DNA from: Noviherbaspirillum sedimenti
GTDB lineage: Bacteria > Pseudomonadota > Gammaproteobacteria > Burkholderiales > Burkholderiaceae_D
Reading direction: 5' to 3'
Assembly (NCBI RefSeq): GCF_003590835.1
Contig: NZ_QYUQ01000002.1
Span: forward strand, 682,001-746,000
Length of the DNA stretch: 64,000 nt
Part shown: positions 26,762-39,300 of the stretch, one piece after another
Position numbering within the stretch: the first letter of the stretch is position 1
Layout: each line of letters opens with the position of its first letter
Notes under the pieces: generated by a model
Database searches by the model: none
Seen by the model: the letters and a program-made list of their open reading frames with translations, nothing else
What the model was told of the DNA's origin: nothing
Position numbers and translations under genes: made by a program

Positions 26762-27187
26762 CTAGCCGCATTCCAGTTGATAGGCCTCGGCCATGCGGCG
26801 GGCCTTTAACCTGGCCTTTTCAGCAGTCTTGCCAACGGCCATGCTGGCATCTTCCTCGCGCCATTTTTGCCGCTGTGCCAGCCCGTCGCATTTTTTCTGG
26901 CGCGCGGCGCGGGCCTTGGCGGCTTTTTGCGCGGCCTTGTCGTCCCGCGCTTCGCGCCGGTGGCGCGTCTGCTCAAGCTGCTGCAGTTCCATCTTTTGTC
27001 GTTCCAGAGCGGGGTCGGCCGATTGCGGTTCCGGCCCCACCGTATTGTGCGCCGTGTCGATGGTGCTGGATTTGCCGCCTGGGCAGGGCGTATCGCGATA
27101 GCTGACGGCGCCGCCCGTCTCGCATTTGTAGATCGCCAGGGCCGGCAGGGGGCAGGCGAGCAGCAGCAGGGAAATCAGCAGACGCAT
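26762..27187 (-). CDS. DUF4124 domain protein, exported
   Basis: 141 residues. A signal peptide (about 1-18, LLLACPLPALA) is followed by a DUF4124 motif, IYKCETGGAVSYRDTPCPGG, whose two cysteines probably form a disulfide. The rest is a charged, Lys/Arg/Glu/Ala-rich helical region likely to be a coiled coil. Exported DUF4124 proteins are common in betaproteobacteria and have no defined function. The gene stands alone between the ybhB-like gene and the FAD oxidase. Confidence 0.82.
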   Translation of the reverse strand: MRLLISLLLLACPLPALAIYKCETGGAVSYRDTPCPGGKSSTIDTAHNTVGPEPQSADPALERQKMELQQLEQTRHRREARDDKAAQKAAKARAARQKKCDGLAQRQKWREEDASMAVGKTAEKARLKARRMAEAYQLECG

Positions 27188-27207
27188 GGTGGCAGGGCTC
27201 CTGTTAA

Positions 27208-27252
27208 GGGTTTCAGACCAGAGGGTTTCAGACCCGCGGGTTTCAGATCAGT
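27208..27252. repeat. Three tandem 15-bp repeats at the FAD-oxidase 3' end
   Basis: GGGTTTCAGA plus a 5-nt variable part occurs three times in a row. The third copy contains the stop codon of the FAD-binding oxidase gene (27243-27245) and the others lie in the gap before the DUF4124 gene. Each copy repeats the same reverse-strand CTGAAACCC stop-codon context, pointing to duplication of the gene end. Confidence 0.75.
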
Positions 27253-28645
27253 TTGCCGGGATTCATCAGGTTCAAGGGGTCGAGCGCCTGCTTGATGGCA
27301 CGCTGCAGGCCGATTTCAACCGGGGATTTATAGCGCAGGATTTCCTGGCGCTTGAGGGCGCCCAGTCCGTGTTCGGCCGAGATCGAACCGCCGAAACGGT
27401 GCACGCTGTCATGCACCACGCGGTTGACTTCGGCCTGGCGCGCGAGGAAATCCTCGTCGCTCATGCCAGCCGGTGCCGAGACGTTGTAATGCAGGTTGCC
27501 GTCGCCCAGGTGGCCGAAACACACCAGGCGGCAAGCGGGAAAGGCTTGCGCCAGCAGGCGGTCGGTGGTGTCGATGAATGCGCCGATGCGGGAAATCGGC
27601 ACGGCAATGTCGTGCTTGATGTTCTTGCCTTCGGCGGCTTGCGCTGCCGAAATGTGTTCGCGTAATTGCCACAGGCCGGCGGATTGTCCCAGCGATGCGG
27701 CAAGCACGGCGTCATCGACCAGGCCGGATTCCAGGGCGGCGCCGATCACGCCTTCCAGCAGCTGCCTTGCATGCGCTTCCGATTCCTGGTCGGATAGTTC
27801 CAGCAGCACATACTGTGGGTGCGCCTTGCCGAATGGCGCACGCAATGCCGGGAAATGTTTTCGCACCAGTTGCAGGCACACATCCGACATCAGCTCGAAG
27901 CCGGTCAGCGCATCGCCGCAGCGTTCGCGTACGGATGCCAGCAGTTCGAGCGCGGCGGCGGGGCTGCGCAGCGCCGCCAGTGCGGTCAGCTGGGCGCGCG
28001 GGCGCGGATAAAGCTTGAGCACGGCGGCGGTGATGATGCCCAGCGTGCCTTCGGCGCCGATGTAAAGATCGCGCAAATCGTAACCGGTATTGTCCTTGCG
28101 CAGGCCGCGCAAGCCATCCCAGATCTCGCCCTCGGCGGTCACCACTTCCAGCCCCAGGCACAATTCACGGGCATTGCCGTAGCGCAGCACCGCGGTGCCG
28201 CCGGCATTGCTGGAGAGGTTGCCGCCGATCGTGCAACTGCCTTCGGAGGCCAGCGACAGCGGGAACAGCCGGTTGGCGGCGCTCGCCGCGTCCTGGACGT
28301 TTTTCAGGATGCAGCCGGCTTCGGCAACCAGGGTATCGTTGACGACATCGATTGAACGGATGCGATGCAGGCGCGTCAGCGACAGGACGATCGCCGCGCC
28401 GCTGGTGTCCGGCACGCTGCCCAGCACCAGTCCGGTATTGCCGCCCTGCGGCACCAGCGGCACGCGGTATTGCCGGCACAGGCGTACGATGGCGGCCACT
28501 TCGGCGCTGCTGCCCGGCTGGATCACCGCCAGCGCCGCGCCGGTGTGGCGGCGCCGGTGGTCGGTGAGGTGGCCGGCCATGTCGGCCGCTGCGGTGAGGA
28601 CGTGCGCAGCGCCGACGGCGGCGCGACAGCCCTCCAGGAAGGCTG

Positions 28646-28649
<4 letters not shown>
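27243..28649 (-). CDS. FAD-binding oxidoreductase (D-2-hydroxyacid/D-lactate dehydrogenase type)
   Basis: 468 residues. An N-terminal PCMH-type FAD domain (VPQGGNTGLVLGSVPD about 65-80, CTIGGNLSSNAGG about 135-147, GAEGTLGIIT) is followed by the FAD-oxidase C-terminal domain with CFGHLGDGNLHYN and SAEHGLGALKR, and ends in DPLNLMNPGKLI. This is the GlcD/D2HGDH/Dld group that oxidises D-2-hydroxy acids. The true ATG (28649) overlaps the DUF2069 stop by 4 bp; the longer frame to 29135 is the DUF2069 gene read out of frame. Exact substrate unknown. Confidence 0.88.
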
Positions 28650-31024
<2,375 letters not shown>

Positions 31025-31188
31025 ACTTTATTGCTTTTAGGGGAATAATACGCTGATCAAGCGCCCGCCGGACATGCGTAAAGCTTGCCGGCTGCTATTG
31101 ATCAATCCTGTCGATCGTGCATTGCAGCTAGATTTTTGCCTGTGCTTAAGTTACATTGATAAAAACTACAACACCCTCGGGATGACAC

Positions 31189-31635
31189 ATGAAAGTATCC
31201 GAAATCCTCAAAGTCAAAGGCGACATCCTGTATACCGTGACGCCAGACACCGCCATGCTTGACGCCGTGCACACGATGGCGGAAAAGGACATCGGCTCGC
31301 TGGTGGTAATGGAGTTCGGCTCCCTGGTCGGCATGCTGAGTTTTCGCGAAGTCATGAAAACCATGGACCGCAACAATGGCTCGGTCGGCAACGATACGGT
31401 GCGCAAGCACATGGATGACCATCCGATTACCATCACGCCGGAGACCGAAGTCAATGAAGTGCGTCGCATCATGCTGGAAAAGCATGCGCGCTACGTGCCC
31501 GTCATGGACGCCAAGACCCTGTATGGCGTGATCTCGTTTTACGACGTCGCGCGCGCCGTGCTGGAAGCACAAAGCTTCGAAAACAAGATGCTGAAAGCCT
31601 ATATCCGCGACTGGCCGGCGGAAGGCGACGAATAA
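31189..31635 (+). CDS. CBS-domain pair protein
   Basis: 148 residues made of two CBS motifs: about 8-62 (TAMLDAVHTMAEKDIGSLVVME) and about 75-130 (EVNEVRRIMLEKHARYVPVMD). Such stand-alone pairs bind adenine nucleotides and act as energy sensors. The ORF is flanked by a terminator at 31667-31698 and by 164 bp of upstream DNA, so it is probably monocistronic. Partner unknown. Confidence 0.9.
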   Translation: MKVSEILKVKGDILYTVTPDTAMLDAVHTMAEKDIGSLVVMEFGSLVGMLSFREVMKTMDRNNGSVGNDTVRKHMDDHPITITPETEVNEVRRIMLEKHARYVPVMDAKTLYGVISFYDVARAVLEAQSFENKMLKAYIRDWPAEGDE

Positions 31636-31666
31636 ATAGCAGGAGTAATGGCTATCCGGGCCGTTC

Positions 31667-31698
31667 GCCGCAGCCATGCGCGGCGCGCGGCTTTTTTT
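31667..31698 (+). terminator. Rho-independent terminator after the CBS gene
   Basis: GCCGC (31667-31671) pairs with GCGGC (31687-31691), with further GC-rich pairing possible inside, followed by seven Ts (31692-31698). Confidence 0.65.
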
Positions 31699-31715
31699 AA
31701 TTTCTGCAACGCGCC

Positions 31716-33602
31716 ATGAGCCAACCCAGCCAGTACTCCCTGATGCGGCAACGCCGTTTCGCGCCATTCTTCTGGACCCAGTTTCTCGGCGCTTTCAACG
31801 ACAATGTCTTCAAGACGGCGTTGCTGACCATTCTCACCTACGATACGCTGAGCTGGACCGAACTCGATCCGGGCCTGCTGAACAACCTGATTCCAGGTCT
31901 CTTCATCCTGCCTTTCGTGCTGTTTTCCGCCACCGCCGGCCAGCTTGCCGACAAGTTTGAAAAGTCGCGCCTGGTGCGCTATGTGAAGCTGCTGGAAATC
32001 CTCATCATGCTGGTGGCGGCGGTCGGCTGGATGACGCATAATCTCTGGCTGCTGGTGGCGGCAGTGGCTGGCATGGGTCTGCACTCGACCATGTTTGGTC
32101 CGGTCAAGTACGCTTATCTGCCGCAAAAACTGCAACAGGATGAACTGGTCGGCGGCAATGGCCTGATCGAGATGGGCACCTTCGTCGGCATCCTGCTGGG
32201 CGAAGTGCTGGGCGCGGTGCTGGTGGTGTGGCGGCCCTGGGGTCTTGAATTGGTCACCGGCGTCACCATCGCCATCGCCATTCTCGGCTGGCTCGCCAGC
32301 CGCGGTATTCCGCATGCGCCGGCGGCGCAGGCCGATCTGAAGATCAACTGGAACCCGCTGACCGAGACCATCCGCAACATCGGTTTCTCACGCCAGAACC
32401 GCCCGGTATTCCTGTCCATCCTCGGCAATTCCTGGTTCTGGTTCTATGGCGCCATCATCATCGCGCAATTCCCGCTGTACGCCAAAAATGTGCTGCACGG
32501 CGACCACAGCGTGTTCGTGCTGCTGCTGACAGCGTTCTCGTTCGGCATCGGCGCCGGTTCGCTCCTGTGCGAGCGCCTGTCCGGCCGCAAGATCGAAATC
32601 GGCCTGGTGCCCTTCGGTTCGATCGGCCTGTCGGTATTCGGCTTCGACCTTTATCTGGCCAGCCTCGGTTACGTCAATACCGCTACCGTCGACTTCATCG
32701 GCTTCGCCGCCCAGCAGGGCAGCTGGCGCATCCTGCTCGACTGCATCATGATCGGCATGTTCGGCGGCTTTTTCATTGTGCCGCTGTTCGCCATGATCCA
32801 GACCCGCTGCGACCGCCAGCATATCTCCCGCACCATTGCCGGCATGAATATCATGAATGCCCTGTTCATGGTGGCGGCGGCGCTGGTGGCGATGGTCTTG
32901 CTGAAATCAGGCTTCACGATCCCCGAGATTTTCATGGCGACCGCGCTGATGAATGCGCTGGTGGCCGTCTACATCTTTTCGCTGGTGCCGGAATTCCTGA
33001 TCCGCTTCATTGCGTGGCTGCTGATCCATACCATCTATCGGGTCGAGTGGGTCGACACCGACCGCATCCCCGAAGCAGGGCCGGCGCTACTGGTGTGCAA
33101 CCATGTCAGCTATGTCGACGCCCTCGTCATCATGGCTGCCAGCCCGCGGCCGATCCGCTTCGTGATGGACCACCGGATTTTCAAGGTGCCTGTGCTGTCC
33201 TGGATTTTTCGCAGTGCCAAGGCGATTCCGATCGCCCCGGCCAAGGAAGACCCCTGGCTGATGGAAAAATCCTTTGTCGATATCGCCCAGGCCCTGCACG
33301 AGGGCGAACTGGTGTGCATCTTCCCGGAAGGCAGGCTGACCGGCGACGGCGAGCTCAGCGAATTTCGCAGCGGCGTGCGCAAGATCATCGAGCGCAGCCC
33401 GGTGCCGGTGATTCCCATGGCCTTGCGCGGCCTGTGGGGCAGCATGTGGACGCGCAGCCCCGGCAACCCGGTGGGACGTTCCTTCAGGCGCGGGCTGTGG
33501 TCGCGCCTGTCGCTGGCGGTCGGCGCGCCCGTATTGCCGCAGCAAGCCACGCCGGATTTCCTGCAGCAGCAGGTGGCCAACCTGCGCGGCGACTGGAAAT
33601 AG
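31716..33602 (+). CDS. MFS lysophospholipid transporter (LplT-like) fused to PlsC acyltransferase
   Basis: 628 residues. The first ~420 form a 12-helix major facilitator domain like LplT (FFWTQFLGAFNDNVFKTALL at the start). The C-terminal ~190 form a glycerolphosphate acyltransferase domain with NHVSYVDA (the NHX4D motif) and FPEGRLTGDGELSEF. The arrangement suggests flipping of lysophospholipid across the inner membrane and re-acylation. Unlike larger fusions of this family it lacks the acyl-ACP/CoA synthetase (Aas-like) domain. It precedes aroC by 47 bp, but functional linkage is unlikely. Confidence 0.88.
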   Translation: MSQPSQYSLMRQRRFAPFFWTQFLGAFNDNVFKTALLTILTYDTLSWTELDPGLLNNLIPGLFILPFVLFSATAGQLADKFEKSRLVRYVKLLEILIMLVAAVGWMTHNLWLLVAAVAGMGLHSTMFGPVKYAYLPQKLQQDELVGGNGLIEMGTFVGILLGEVLGAVLVVWRPWGLELVTGVTIAIAILGWLASRGIPHAPAAQADLKINWNPLTETIRNIGFSRQNRPVFLSILGNSWFWFYGAIIIAQFPLYAKNVLHGDHSVFVLLLTAFSFGIGAGSLLCERLSGRKIEIGLVPFGSIGLSVFGFDLYLASLGYVNTATVDFIGFAAQQGSWRILLDCIMIGMFGGFFIVPLFAMIQTRCDRQHISRTIAGMNIMNALFMVAAALVAMVLLKSGFTIPEIFMATALMNALVAVYIFSLVPEFLIRFIAWLLIHTIYRVEWVDTDRIPEAGPALLVCNHVSYVDALVIMAASPRPIRFVMDHRIFKVPVLSWIFRSAKAIPIAPAKEDPWLMEKSFVDIAQALHEGELVCIFPEGRLTGDGELSEFRSGVRKIIERSPVPVIPMALRGLWGSMWTRSPGNPVGRSFRRGLWSRLSLAVGAPVLPQQATPDFLQQQVANLRGDWK

Positions 33603-33649
33603 CCCGGCGCTGGTAGAATGGCGCCTTTCGCAACCTCACAATTCCTATC

Positions 33650-34756
33650 ATGGCTGGCAATACTTTCGGCACCCTGTTTACCGTAACCACTTTCGGCGAA
33701 TCGCATGGCAAGGCCATCGGTTGCGTAGTGGATGGCTGCCCGCCCGGGCTGGTGTTGTCGGAAGTCGATATCCAGCCAGAACTGGATCGCCGCAAGCCCG
33801 GCACCTCGCGCCATGTAACCCAGCGCCAGGAATCGGACACGGTGGAAATTCTCTCCGGCGTCTATGAAGGCAAGACTACCGGTACGCCGATTGCACTGCT
33901 GATCCGCAATGAAGATCAGCGCAGCAAGGACTACGGCAACATCCTGGATACCTTCCGTCCCGGCCATGCCGACTACGTCTACTGGCACAAGTACGGCATC
34001 CGCGATCCGCGCGGTGGCGGCCGTTCTTCGGCACGGCTGACCGCGCCGGTGGTGGCAGCAGCGGCGATTGCACGGAAATGGCTGCATCAGCAGTACGGCA
34101 CCACCTTCCAGGGTTGCATGAGCCAGTTGGGCGAGATCGTCATTCCCTTCGAATCCTGGGAACATGTGCCGAACAACGCCTTCTTCGCCGCCAATGCCGC
34201 CATCGTGCCGCAACTGGAACAATACATGGATGACTTGCGCGGCGCCGGCGACTCCTGCGGCGCGCGCATCGACGTGGTGGCGCAGAATGTGCCGGTGGGC
34301 CTGGGCGAGCCGATCTACGACAAGCTCGATGCCGAGATCGCCTATGCCATGATGGGCATCAATGCCGTCAAGGGCGTGGAAATCGGCGCCGGCTTCCGTT
34401 CGATCGCGCAAAAGGGCACCGAGCATGGCGACGCCCTGACGCCCGAAGGCTTCGTCGGCAACAATGCCGGCGGCGTACTGGGCGGCATTTCGACCGGGCA
34501 GGACATCACGGTGTCGATCGCCATCAAGCCGACGTCCTCGATCCGCAGTCCGCGGCCCTCGATCGACCGCGCCGGCAATCCGGTGACGGTGGAAACCTTC
34601 GGCCGCCACGACCCGTGCGTGGGCATTCGCGCCACGCCGATCGCCGAAGCGATGCTGGCGCTGGTGTTGATGGACCATGCCCTGCGCAACCGCGCGCAGT
34701 GCGGCGACGTCAAAGTCGATACACCGAAAATCGCGGCGCAGGCACCGCTCAAATAA
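33650..34756 (+). CDS. aroC: Chorismate synthase
   Basis: 368 residues, full length. It carries the family signatures [18 protein letters not shown] near the N-terminus, [22 protein letters not shown] in the middle and [15 protein letters not shown] near the C-terminus. The enzyme converts EPSP to chorismate with reduced FMN in the shikimate pathway and feeds the trp genes encoded further right. Start at ATG 33650. Confidence 0.97.
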   Translation: MAGNTFGTLFTVTTFGESHGKAIGCVVDGCPPGLVLSEVDIQPELDRRKPGTSRHVTQRQESDTVEILSGVYEGKTTGTPIALLIRNEDQRSKDYGNILDTFRPGHADYVYWHKYGIRDPRGGGRSSARLTAPVVAAAAIARKWLHQQYGTTFQGCMSQLGEIVIPFESWEHVPNNAFFAANAAIVPQLEQYMDDLRGAGDSCGARIDVVAQNVPVGLGEPIYDKLDAEIAYAMMGINAVKGVEIGAGFRSIAQKGTEHGDALTPEGFVGNNAGGVLGGISTGQDITVSIAIKPTSSIRSPRPSIDRAGNPVTVETFGRHDPCVGIRATPIAEAMLALVLMDHALRNRAQCGDVKVDTPKIAAQAPLK

Positions 34757-34785
34757 GCCGGCGCGGCATCGGTTTATTGCGTTGT

Positions 34786-34798
34786 TGTAATGTTTACA
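34786..34798. promoter_or_regulatory. TGTAA-N3-TTACA palindrome upstream of M48 gene
   Basis: Perfect 5-bp inverted repeat in the 104-bp gap between aroC and the peptidase gene. It could be an operator; no consensus match recognised. Confidence 0.3.
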
Positions 34799-34860
34799 TT
34801 GGCGGCGGCAGCCTGTGCAAAATTATCCTATTCTTGGATAAACGACAACGAGGTGAAATC

Positions 34861-35691
34861 ATGCATATCCGGATCCGGCAAGCGCTTGTAAAGGGGCTTT
34901 TGATGGTACTGACTGGCTTGGCCCTGTCATCTTGCGAAACGGTGCAGACCACCCAGGCTGGCGTGGTCGGCGTTGATCGCAAGCAAATGATGGCGGTGTC
35001 TTCCGAGCAGATCGACCAGGCATCGCGCCAGACCTACGCCAAGCTGGTTGCGCAGGAGCGCGGCAAGGGCACCCTGGATCGCGACCCGGCGCAAGTCAAC
35101 CGGGTGCGCGCCATTGCCAATCGCCTGATCGCGCAATCCGGCGCATTCCGTCCGGAGGCGCGCAACTGGCAATGGGAAGTCAATGTGATCACGGCGCCCG
35201 AAGTGAACGCCTGGTGCATGCCAGGCGGGAAAATCGCCGTGTACACCGGCTTGATCGAGAAGATCCAGCCAACCGACGACGAGCTGGCGGCGGTGATCGG
35301 CCACGAAATCGCCCACGCCTTGCGCGAGCACGCGCGCGAGCGGGCGTCCGAACAGGCCATGGCCGGCACCGGCATCTCGATCCTGGCGGCCGTGGCAGGT
35401 CTGGGCGACATCGGGCAAAAAGGCATGGAATACGCGTACATGGGCTTGCTCGGCTTGCCCAACTCGCGCCGGCATGAAACCGAAGCCGACCGCATCGGTG
35501 TCGAACTGGCGGCGCGCGCCGGCTATGACCCCCGCGCGGCGATCACGCTGTGGCAAAAAATGGGACAGGCGGGCGGCGGCGCGCCGATCAAGTTCCTTTC
35601 CACCCATCCGTCCCGAGAAGACCGGGTTGCCGACCTGACGGTGTATGCGCAGCGGGTCATGCCGCTGTATGAGCAGAGCAGAAGAAGATAG
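34861..35691 (+). CDS. M48-family metallopeptidase, lipoprotein
   Basis: 276 residues. A lipoprotein signal ends in the lipobox LSSC (residues 22-25), so the protein is membrane-anchored and exported. The zinc site is GHEIAH (about 139-144) with the third ligand in RHETEADRIG. It resembles LoiP/YcaL-type periplasmic M48 peptidases that act in outer-membrane quality control. A TGTAA-TGT-TTACA palindrome sits 62-75 bp upstream. The ATG is preceded by GAGGTG. A terminator follows. Confidence 0.9.
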   Translation: MHIRIRQALVKGLLMVLTGLALSSCETVQTTQAGVVGVDRKQMMAVSSEQIDQASRQTYAKLVAQERGKGTLDRDPAQVNRVRAIANRLIAQSGAFRPEARNWQWEVNVITAPEVNAWCMPGGKIAVYTGLIEKIQPTDDELAAVIGHEIAHALREHARERASEQAMAGTGISILAAVAGLGDIGQKGMEYAYMGLLGLPNSRRHETEADRIGVELAARAGYDPRAAITLWQKMGQAGGGAPIKFLSTHPSREDRVADLTVYAQRVMPLYEQSRRR

Positions 35692-35745
35692 TACGCAGAG
35701 CTGATGAAGACGGGATTGGCAAAATTGCATGAATTGAGCGAATTG

Positions 35746-35775
35746 CGCCTGCGTATGCCTTTGCAGGCGTTTTTT
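35746..35775 (+). terminator. Rho-independent terminator after the M48 gene
   Basis: CGCCTGC (35746-35752) pairs with GCAGGCG (35763-35769), followed by six Ts. Confidence 0.8.
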
Positions 35776-35824
35776 ATTGAAGCGACAATGCCCAGCGGCT
35801 TGAGTTTGTGGCGCACAAATATGG

Positions 35825-35830
35825 CATAAT
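35825..35830 (+). promoter_or_regulatory. Candidate -10 of the leuCDB promoter
   Basis: CATAAT lies about 48 bp before leuC, with TTGAGT 19 bp further upstream; the spacing is long, so this is a weak call. No leader peptide or attenuator was seen. Confidence 0.3.
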
Positions 35831-35877
35831 CGAACGCTGTTTACCTGATTCTGCGCATAGACGCACCCACCCGAAAC

Positions 35878-37281
35878 ATGGCTCAAACGCTCTACGACAA
35901 ACTCTGGGATTCGCACGTCATTCATGCCGGCGAGGATGGCACAACCCTTTTGTATATCGATCGCCACCTGCTGCATGAGGTCACCAGCCCGCAAGCCTTC
36001 GAGGGACTGAAGCTGGCTGGCCGCAAGCCGTGGCGGATTGCCGCCAACCTGGTGGTGGCCGATCACAACGTCCCGACCACCGACCGCGCCGAAGGCATCG
36101 CCGACCCGGTGTCGCGCCTGCAGGTCGAAACGCTGGACGCCAACGCCAATGAATATGGCCTGACGTATTTCAGCATGCGCGACAAGCGCCAGGGCATCGT
36201 CCACGTGATCGGGCCGGAGCAGGGCGCCACCCTGCCGGGCATGACGGTGGTTTGCGGCGACTCGCACACCTCCACCCACGGCGCCTTCGGCTGCCTGGCG
36301 CACGGCATCGGCACTTCCGAAGTCGAGCACGTGCTGGCGACGCAAACCCTGCTGACCAAGAAATCCAAGGCCATGCTGGTGCAGGTCGACGGCGTGCTGC
36401 CGGCCGGCGTCACCGCCAAGGATATCGTGCTGGCTGTGATCGGCAAGATTGGCACGGCAGGCGGCACCGGCTATGCGATCGAATTCGCCGGTTCGGCGAT
36501 CCGCTCGCTGTCGATGGAAGGCCGCATGACCATCTGCAACATGGCCATCGAGGCGGGCGCCCGCGCCGGCATGGTGGCCGTGGACGATACCACCATCAAT
36601 TACGTCAAGGGCCGGCCGTTTTCGCCGGTCGGGCCGCACTGGGAGAACGCCGTCTCGTACTGGCGCACCCTGCATTCCGATGCGGGCGCGAAGTTCGACC
36701 TGGTGGTCACGCTCAATGCCGCCGAGATCAAGCCGCAGGTCACCTGGGGCACCTCGCCGGAAATGGTGGTGCCGGTCGATGGCCGCGTGCCGGACCCCGA
36801 TCATGAAAAGGATGCGGTCAAGCGCGACGCCATGGAAAAGGCGTTGGTCTACATGGACTTGAAGCCCAACACGCCGATCGAGAACATCCGCATCGACAAG
36901 GTATTCATCGGCTCCTGCACCAATTCGCGCATCGAAGACCTGCGCGCCGCCGCCGCCGTCGTGCGTGGCAAGTTCCGCGCCTCCAACGTCACGCTGGCGA
37001 TGGTGGTGCCGGGCTCGGGCCTGGTCAAGGAACAGGCCGAACGCGAAGGCCTCGACAAGATTTTCCGCGACGCCGGCTTCGAGTGGCGCGAGCCGGGCTG
37101 CTCGATGTGCCTGGCCATGAACGCCGACCGGCTGGAGCCGGGCGAGCGCTGCGCTTCCACCTCGAACCGCAATTTCGAGGGCCGCCAGGGGCAGGGCGGG
37201 CGCACCCACCTGGTGTCGCCTGCCATGGCTGCGGCCGCCGGCATCGAAGGGCATTTTGTTGATGTGCGCAAGCTGGGTTGA
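35878..37281 (+). CDS. leuC: 3-isopropylmalate dehydratase large subunit
   Basis: 467 residues, full length. It has the [4Fe-4S] ligand cysteines in [12 protein letters not shown] and CSMCLAMN, and [27 protein letters not shown] typical of the aconitase superfamily. With LeuD it isomerises 2- to 3-isopropylmalate in leucine synthesis. First gene of a leuC-(entericidin)-leuD-leuB-asd run. Confidence 0.97.
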   Translation: MAQTLYDKLWDSHVIHAGEDGTTLLYIDRHLLHEVTSPQAFEGLKLAGRKPWRIAANLVVADHNVPTTDRAEGIADPVSRLQVETLDANANEYGLTYFSMRDKRQGIVHVIGPEQGATLPGMTVVCGDSHTSTHGAFGCLAHGIGTSEVEHVLATQTLLTKKSKAMLVQVDGVLPAGVTAKDIVLAVIGKIGTAGGTGYAIEFAGSAIRSLSMEGRMTICNMAIEAGARAGMVAVDDTTINYVKGRPFSPVGPHWENAVSYWRTLHSDAGAKFDLVVTLNAAEIKPQVTWGTSPEMVVPVDGRVPDPDHEKDAVKRDAMEKALVYMDLKPNTPIENIRIDKVFIGSCTNSRIEDLRAAAAVVRGKFRASNVTLAMVVPGSGLVKEQAEREGLDKIFRDAGFEWREPGCSMCLAMNADRLEPGERCASTSNRNFEGRQGQGGRTHLVSPAMAAAAGIEGHFVDVRKLG

Positions 37282-37301
37282 TCCAATTCAGGGGGAGAAA
37301 A

Positions 37302-37424
37302 ATGAAAAAAATATTCGTGTTCCTGATGTCCGTGATGCTGCTCAATGCCTGCAATACGATTGAAGGCATGGGCAAGGACGTGAAAAAAGCGGGTTCCGCG
37401 GTGGAAGAGGCTGCCCGCCGCTAG
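37302..37424 (+). CDS. Entericidin A/B-family small lipoprotein
   Basis: A 40-residue ORF too short for usual gene callers. It has a lipoprotein signal with Cys17 in LLNAC, then NTIEGMGKDVKKAGSAVEEAA, the typical entericidin/EcnB helix. AGGGGGAG lies 7 nt before the ATG. It lies between leuC and leuD and is presumably co-transcribed. Entericidins are outer-membrane lipoproteins linked to a stationary-phase bacteriolytic toxin/antidote pair in E. coli; no partner is seen here. Confidence 0.88.
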   Translation: MKKIFVFLMSVMLLNACNTIEGMGKDVKKAGSAVEEAARR

Positions 37425-37503
37425 GCGGTTGGCGGCGGAAGCGCAGGCTTCCGTGAAAACAAGGGCGCTGCAGTCAGCGCTGATACGGTTACTGAGATAG
37501 AAA

Positions 37504-38151
37504 ATGGATAAATTTACGGTTCACGAAGGTCTGGTGGTGCCGCTTGATCGCGCCAATGTCGATACCGACGCGATCATCCCCAAACAGTTCCTGAAGTCGA
37601 TCAAGCGCACCGGCTTCGGCCCCAACCTGTTCGACGAATGGCGCTACCTCGACCATGGCGAGCCTGGCGCCGACAACAGCAAGCGCCCGCTGAACCCGGA
37701 CTTCGTGCTGAACCAGCAGCGCTACCAGGGCGCTTCGATCCTGCTGACGCGCAAGAACTTCGGCTGCGGCTCCTCCCGTGAACATGCGCCGTGGGCGCTG
37801 CAGCAGTATGGCTTCCGCGCGGTGATCGCGCCCAGCTTCGCCGACATCTTCTTCAACAACTGCTTCAAGAACGGCGTGCTGCCGATCGCCCTGACGGAAC
37901 TACAGGTGGATCACCTGTTCAATGAAGTCAAGGCCTTCCCCGGCTACAAGCTGGTAGTCGACCTCGAACAGCAAGTGGTGCGCACCGCCGATGGCAGTTC
38001 CAGCTACGGCTTCGAGGTGGATGCCTTCCGCAAGCATTGCCTGCTGAATGGCCTCGACGATATCGGTCTGACCCTGCAGAAGGCTGACCTGATCCACGCC
38101 TACGAAGAGCGGCACCTGGCGACCCAGCCCTGGCTGGCCAATACGATTTAA
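37504..38151 (+). CDS. leuD: 3-isopropylmalate dehydratase small subunit
   Basis: 215 residues. [22 protein letters not shown] near the start and [32 protein letters not shown] are the family signatures that complete the LeuCD active site. Separated from leuC by the entericidin-like gene, and 16 bp from leuB. Confidence 0.97.
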   Translation: MDKFTVHEGLVVPLDRANVDTDAIIPKQFLKSIKRTGFGPNLFDEWRYLDHGEPGADNSKRPLNPDFVLNQQRYQGASILLTRKNFGCGSSREHAPWALQQYGFRAVIAPSFADIFFNNCFKNGVLPIALTELQVDHLFNEVKAFPGYKLVVDLEQQVVRTADGSSSYGFEVDAFRKHCLLNGLDDIGLTLQKADLIHAYEERHLATQPWLANTI

Positions 38152-38167
38152 TTTCAGTTAAATAATC

Positions 38168-39238
38168 ATGAAAATTGCAGTCTTGCCGGGCGACGGCATC
38201 GGCCCGGAAATCATCAGCCAGGCGGTCAAGGTCTTGAACGCACTGGGCGAATCGTTTGAAATGGAAACCGCGCCGGTCGGCGGCGCCGGTTATGAAGCGC
38301 ACGGTCACCCGCTGCCGGAAGGCACCCTGAAGCTGGCGCTGGAAGCCGATGCCGTGTTGTTCGGCGCGGTCGGCGACTGGAAGTACGACACGCTGGACCG
38401 TCCGCTGCGTCCGGAGCAGGCAATCCTCGGCCTGCGCAAGAACCTCAACCTGTTTGCCAACCTGCGTCCGGCGATCCTGTATCCGGAACTGGCAGGCGCC
38501 TCGACCCTGAAGCCGGAAGTGGTCTCGGGCCTGGATATCCTGATCGTGCGCGAACTGACCGGCGACATCTATTTCGGCCAGCCGCGCGGCGTGCGTGTAT
38601 GCCCGGACGGTCCCTTCATGGGCAGCCGCGAAGGTTTCGATACCATGCGTTACTCCGAGCCGGAAATCCGCCGCATCGCCCATGTCGCCTTCCAGGCGGC
38701 GCAAAAGCGCGGCAAGCGCTTAACCAGCGTGGACAAGGCCAACGTGCTGGAAACCTTCCAGTTCTGGAAAGACATCGTCACCGAGGTGGCCAAGGAATAT
38801 CCGGACGTCGCGCTCGACCACATGTATGTCGACAACGCCGCCATGCAACTGGTGCGCGCGCCGAAGAAATTCGACGTCATCGTCACCGGCAACATGTTCG
38901 GCGATATCCTGTCCGACGCTGCCGCCATGCTGACGGGTTCGATCGGCATGTTGCCCTCGGCTTCGCTGGACGCCAACAACAAGGGTCTGTACGAACCGTC
39001 GCACGGTTCCGCCCCGGACATCGCCGGCAAAGGCATCGCCAATCCGCTGGCGACCATCCTGTCGGCCGCCATGATGCTGCGCTATTCGCTGAACCGCGCC
39101 GAACAGGCCGACCGCGTTGAAGCCGCTGTCAAGAAAGTCCTGGCGCAGGGCCTGCGCACCAGCGACATTTACGAGGAAGGCACCACCAGGGTCGGCACCG
39201 AGGAAATGGGTAACGCTGTGGTGAAGGCGCTGGCCTGA
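38168..39238 (+). CDS. leuB: 3-isopropylmalate dehydrogenase
   Basis: 356 residues. [10 protein letters not shown] at the N-terminus, the substrate-binding [10 protein letters not shown] loop, and the [25 protein letters not shown] metal/NAD signature. It oxidatively decarboxylates 3-isopropylmalate. Start at ATG 38168, 16 bp after leuD. Confidence 0.97.
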   Translation: MKIAVLPGDGIGPEIISQAVKVLNALGESFEMETAPVGGAGYEAHGHPLPEGTLKLALEADAVLFGAVGDWKYDTLDRPLRPEQAILGLRKNLNLFANLRPAILYPELAGASTLKPEVVSGLDILIVRELTGDIYFGQPRGVRVCPDGPFMGSREGFDTMRYSEPEIRRIAHVAFQAAQKRGKRLTSVDKANVLETFQFWKDIVTEVAKEYPDVALDHMYVDNAAMQLVRAPKKFDVIVTGNMFGDILSDAAAMLTGSIGMLPSASLDANNKGLYEPSHGSAPDIAGKGIANPLATILSAAMMLRYSLNRAEQADRVEAAVKKVLAQGLRTSDIYEEGTTRVGTEEMGNAVVKALA

Positions 39239-39300
39239 GCCTGAAGAAGCAAGAATTTTGAAATTGATGGCGGGGCGACCCGCTTAGCATTTGAGGAAAC

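Noticed and set aside
34927..37254. 775-residue minus strand ORF
   Set aside because: Antisense across the M48 peptidase and leuC genes; produced by high G+C codon bias.
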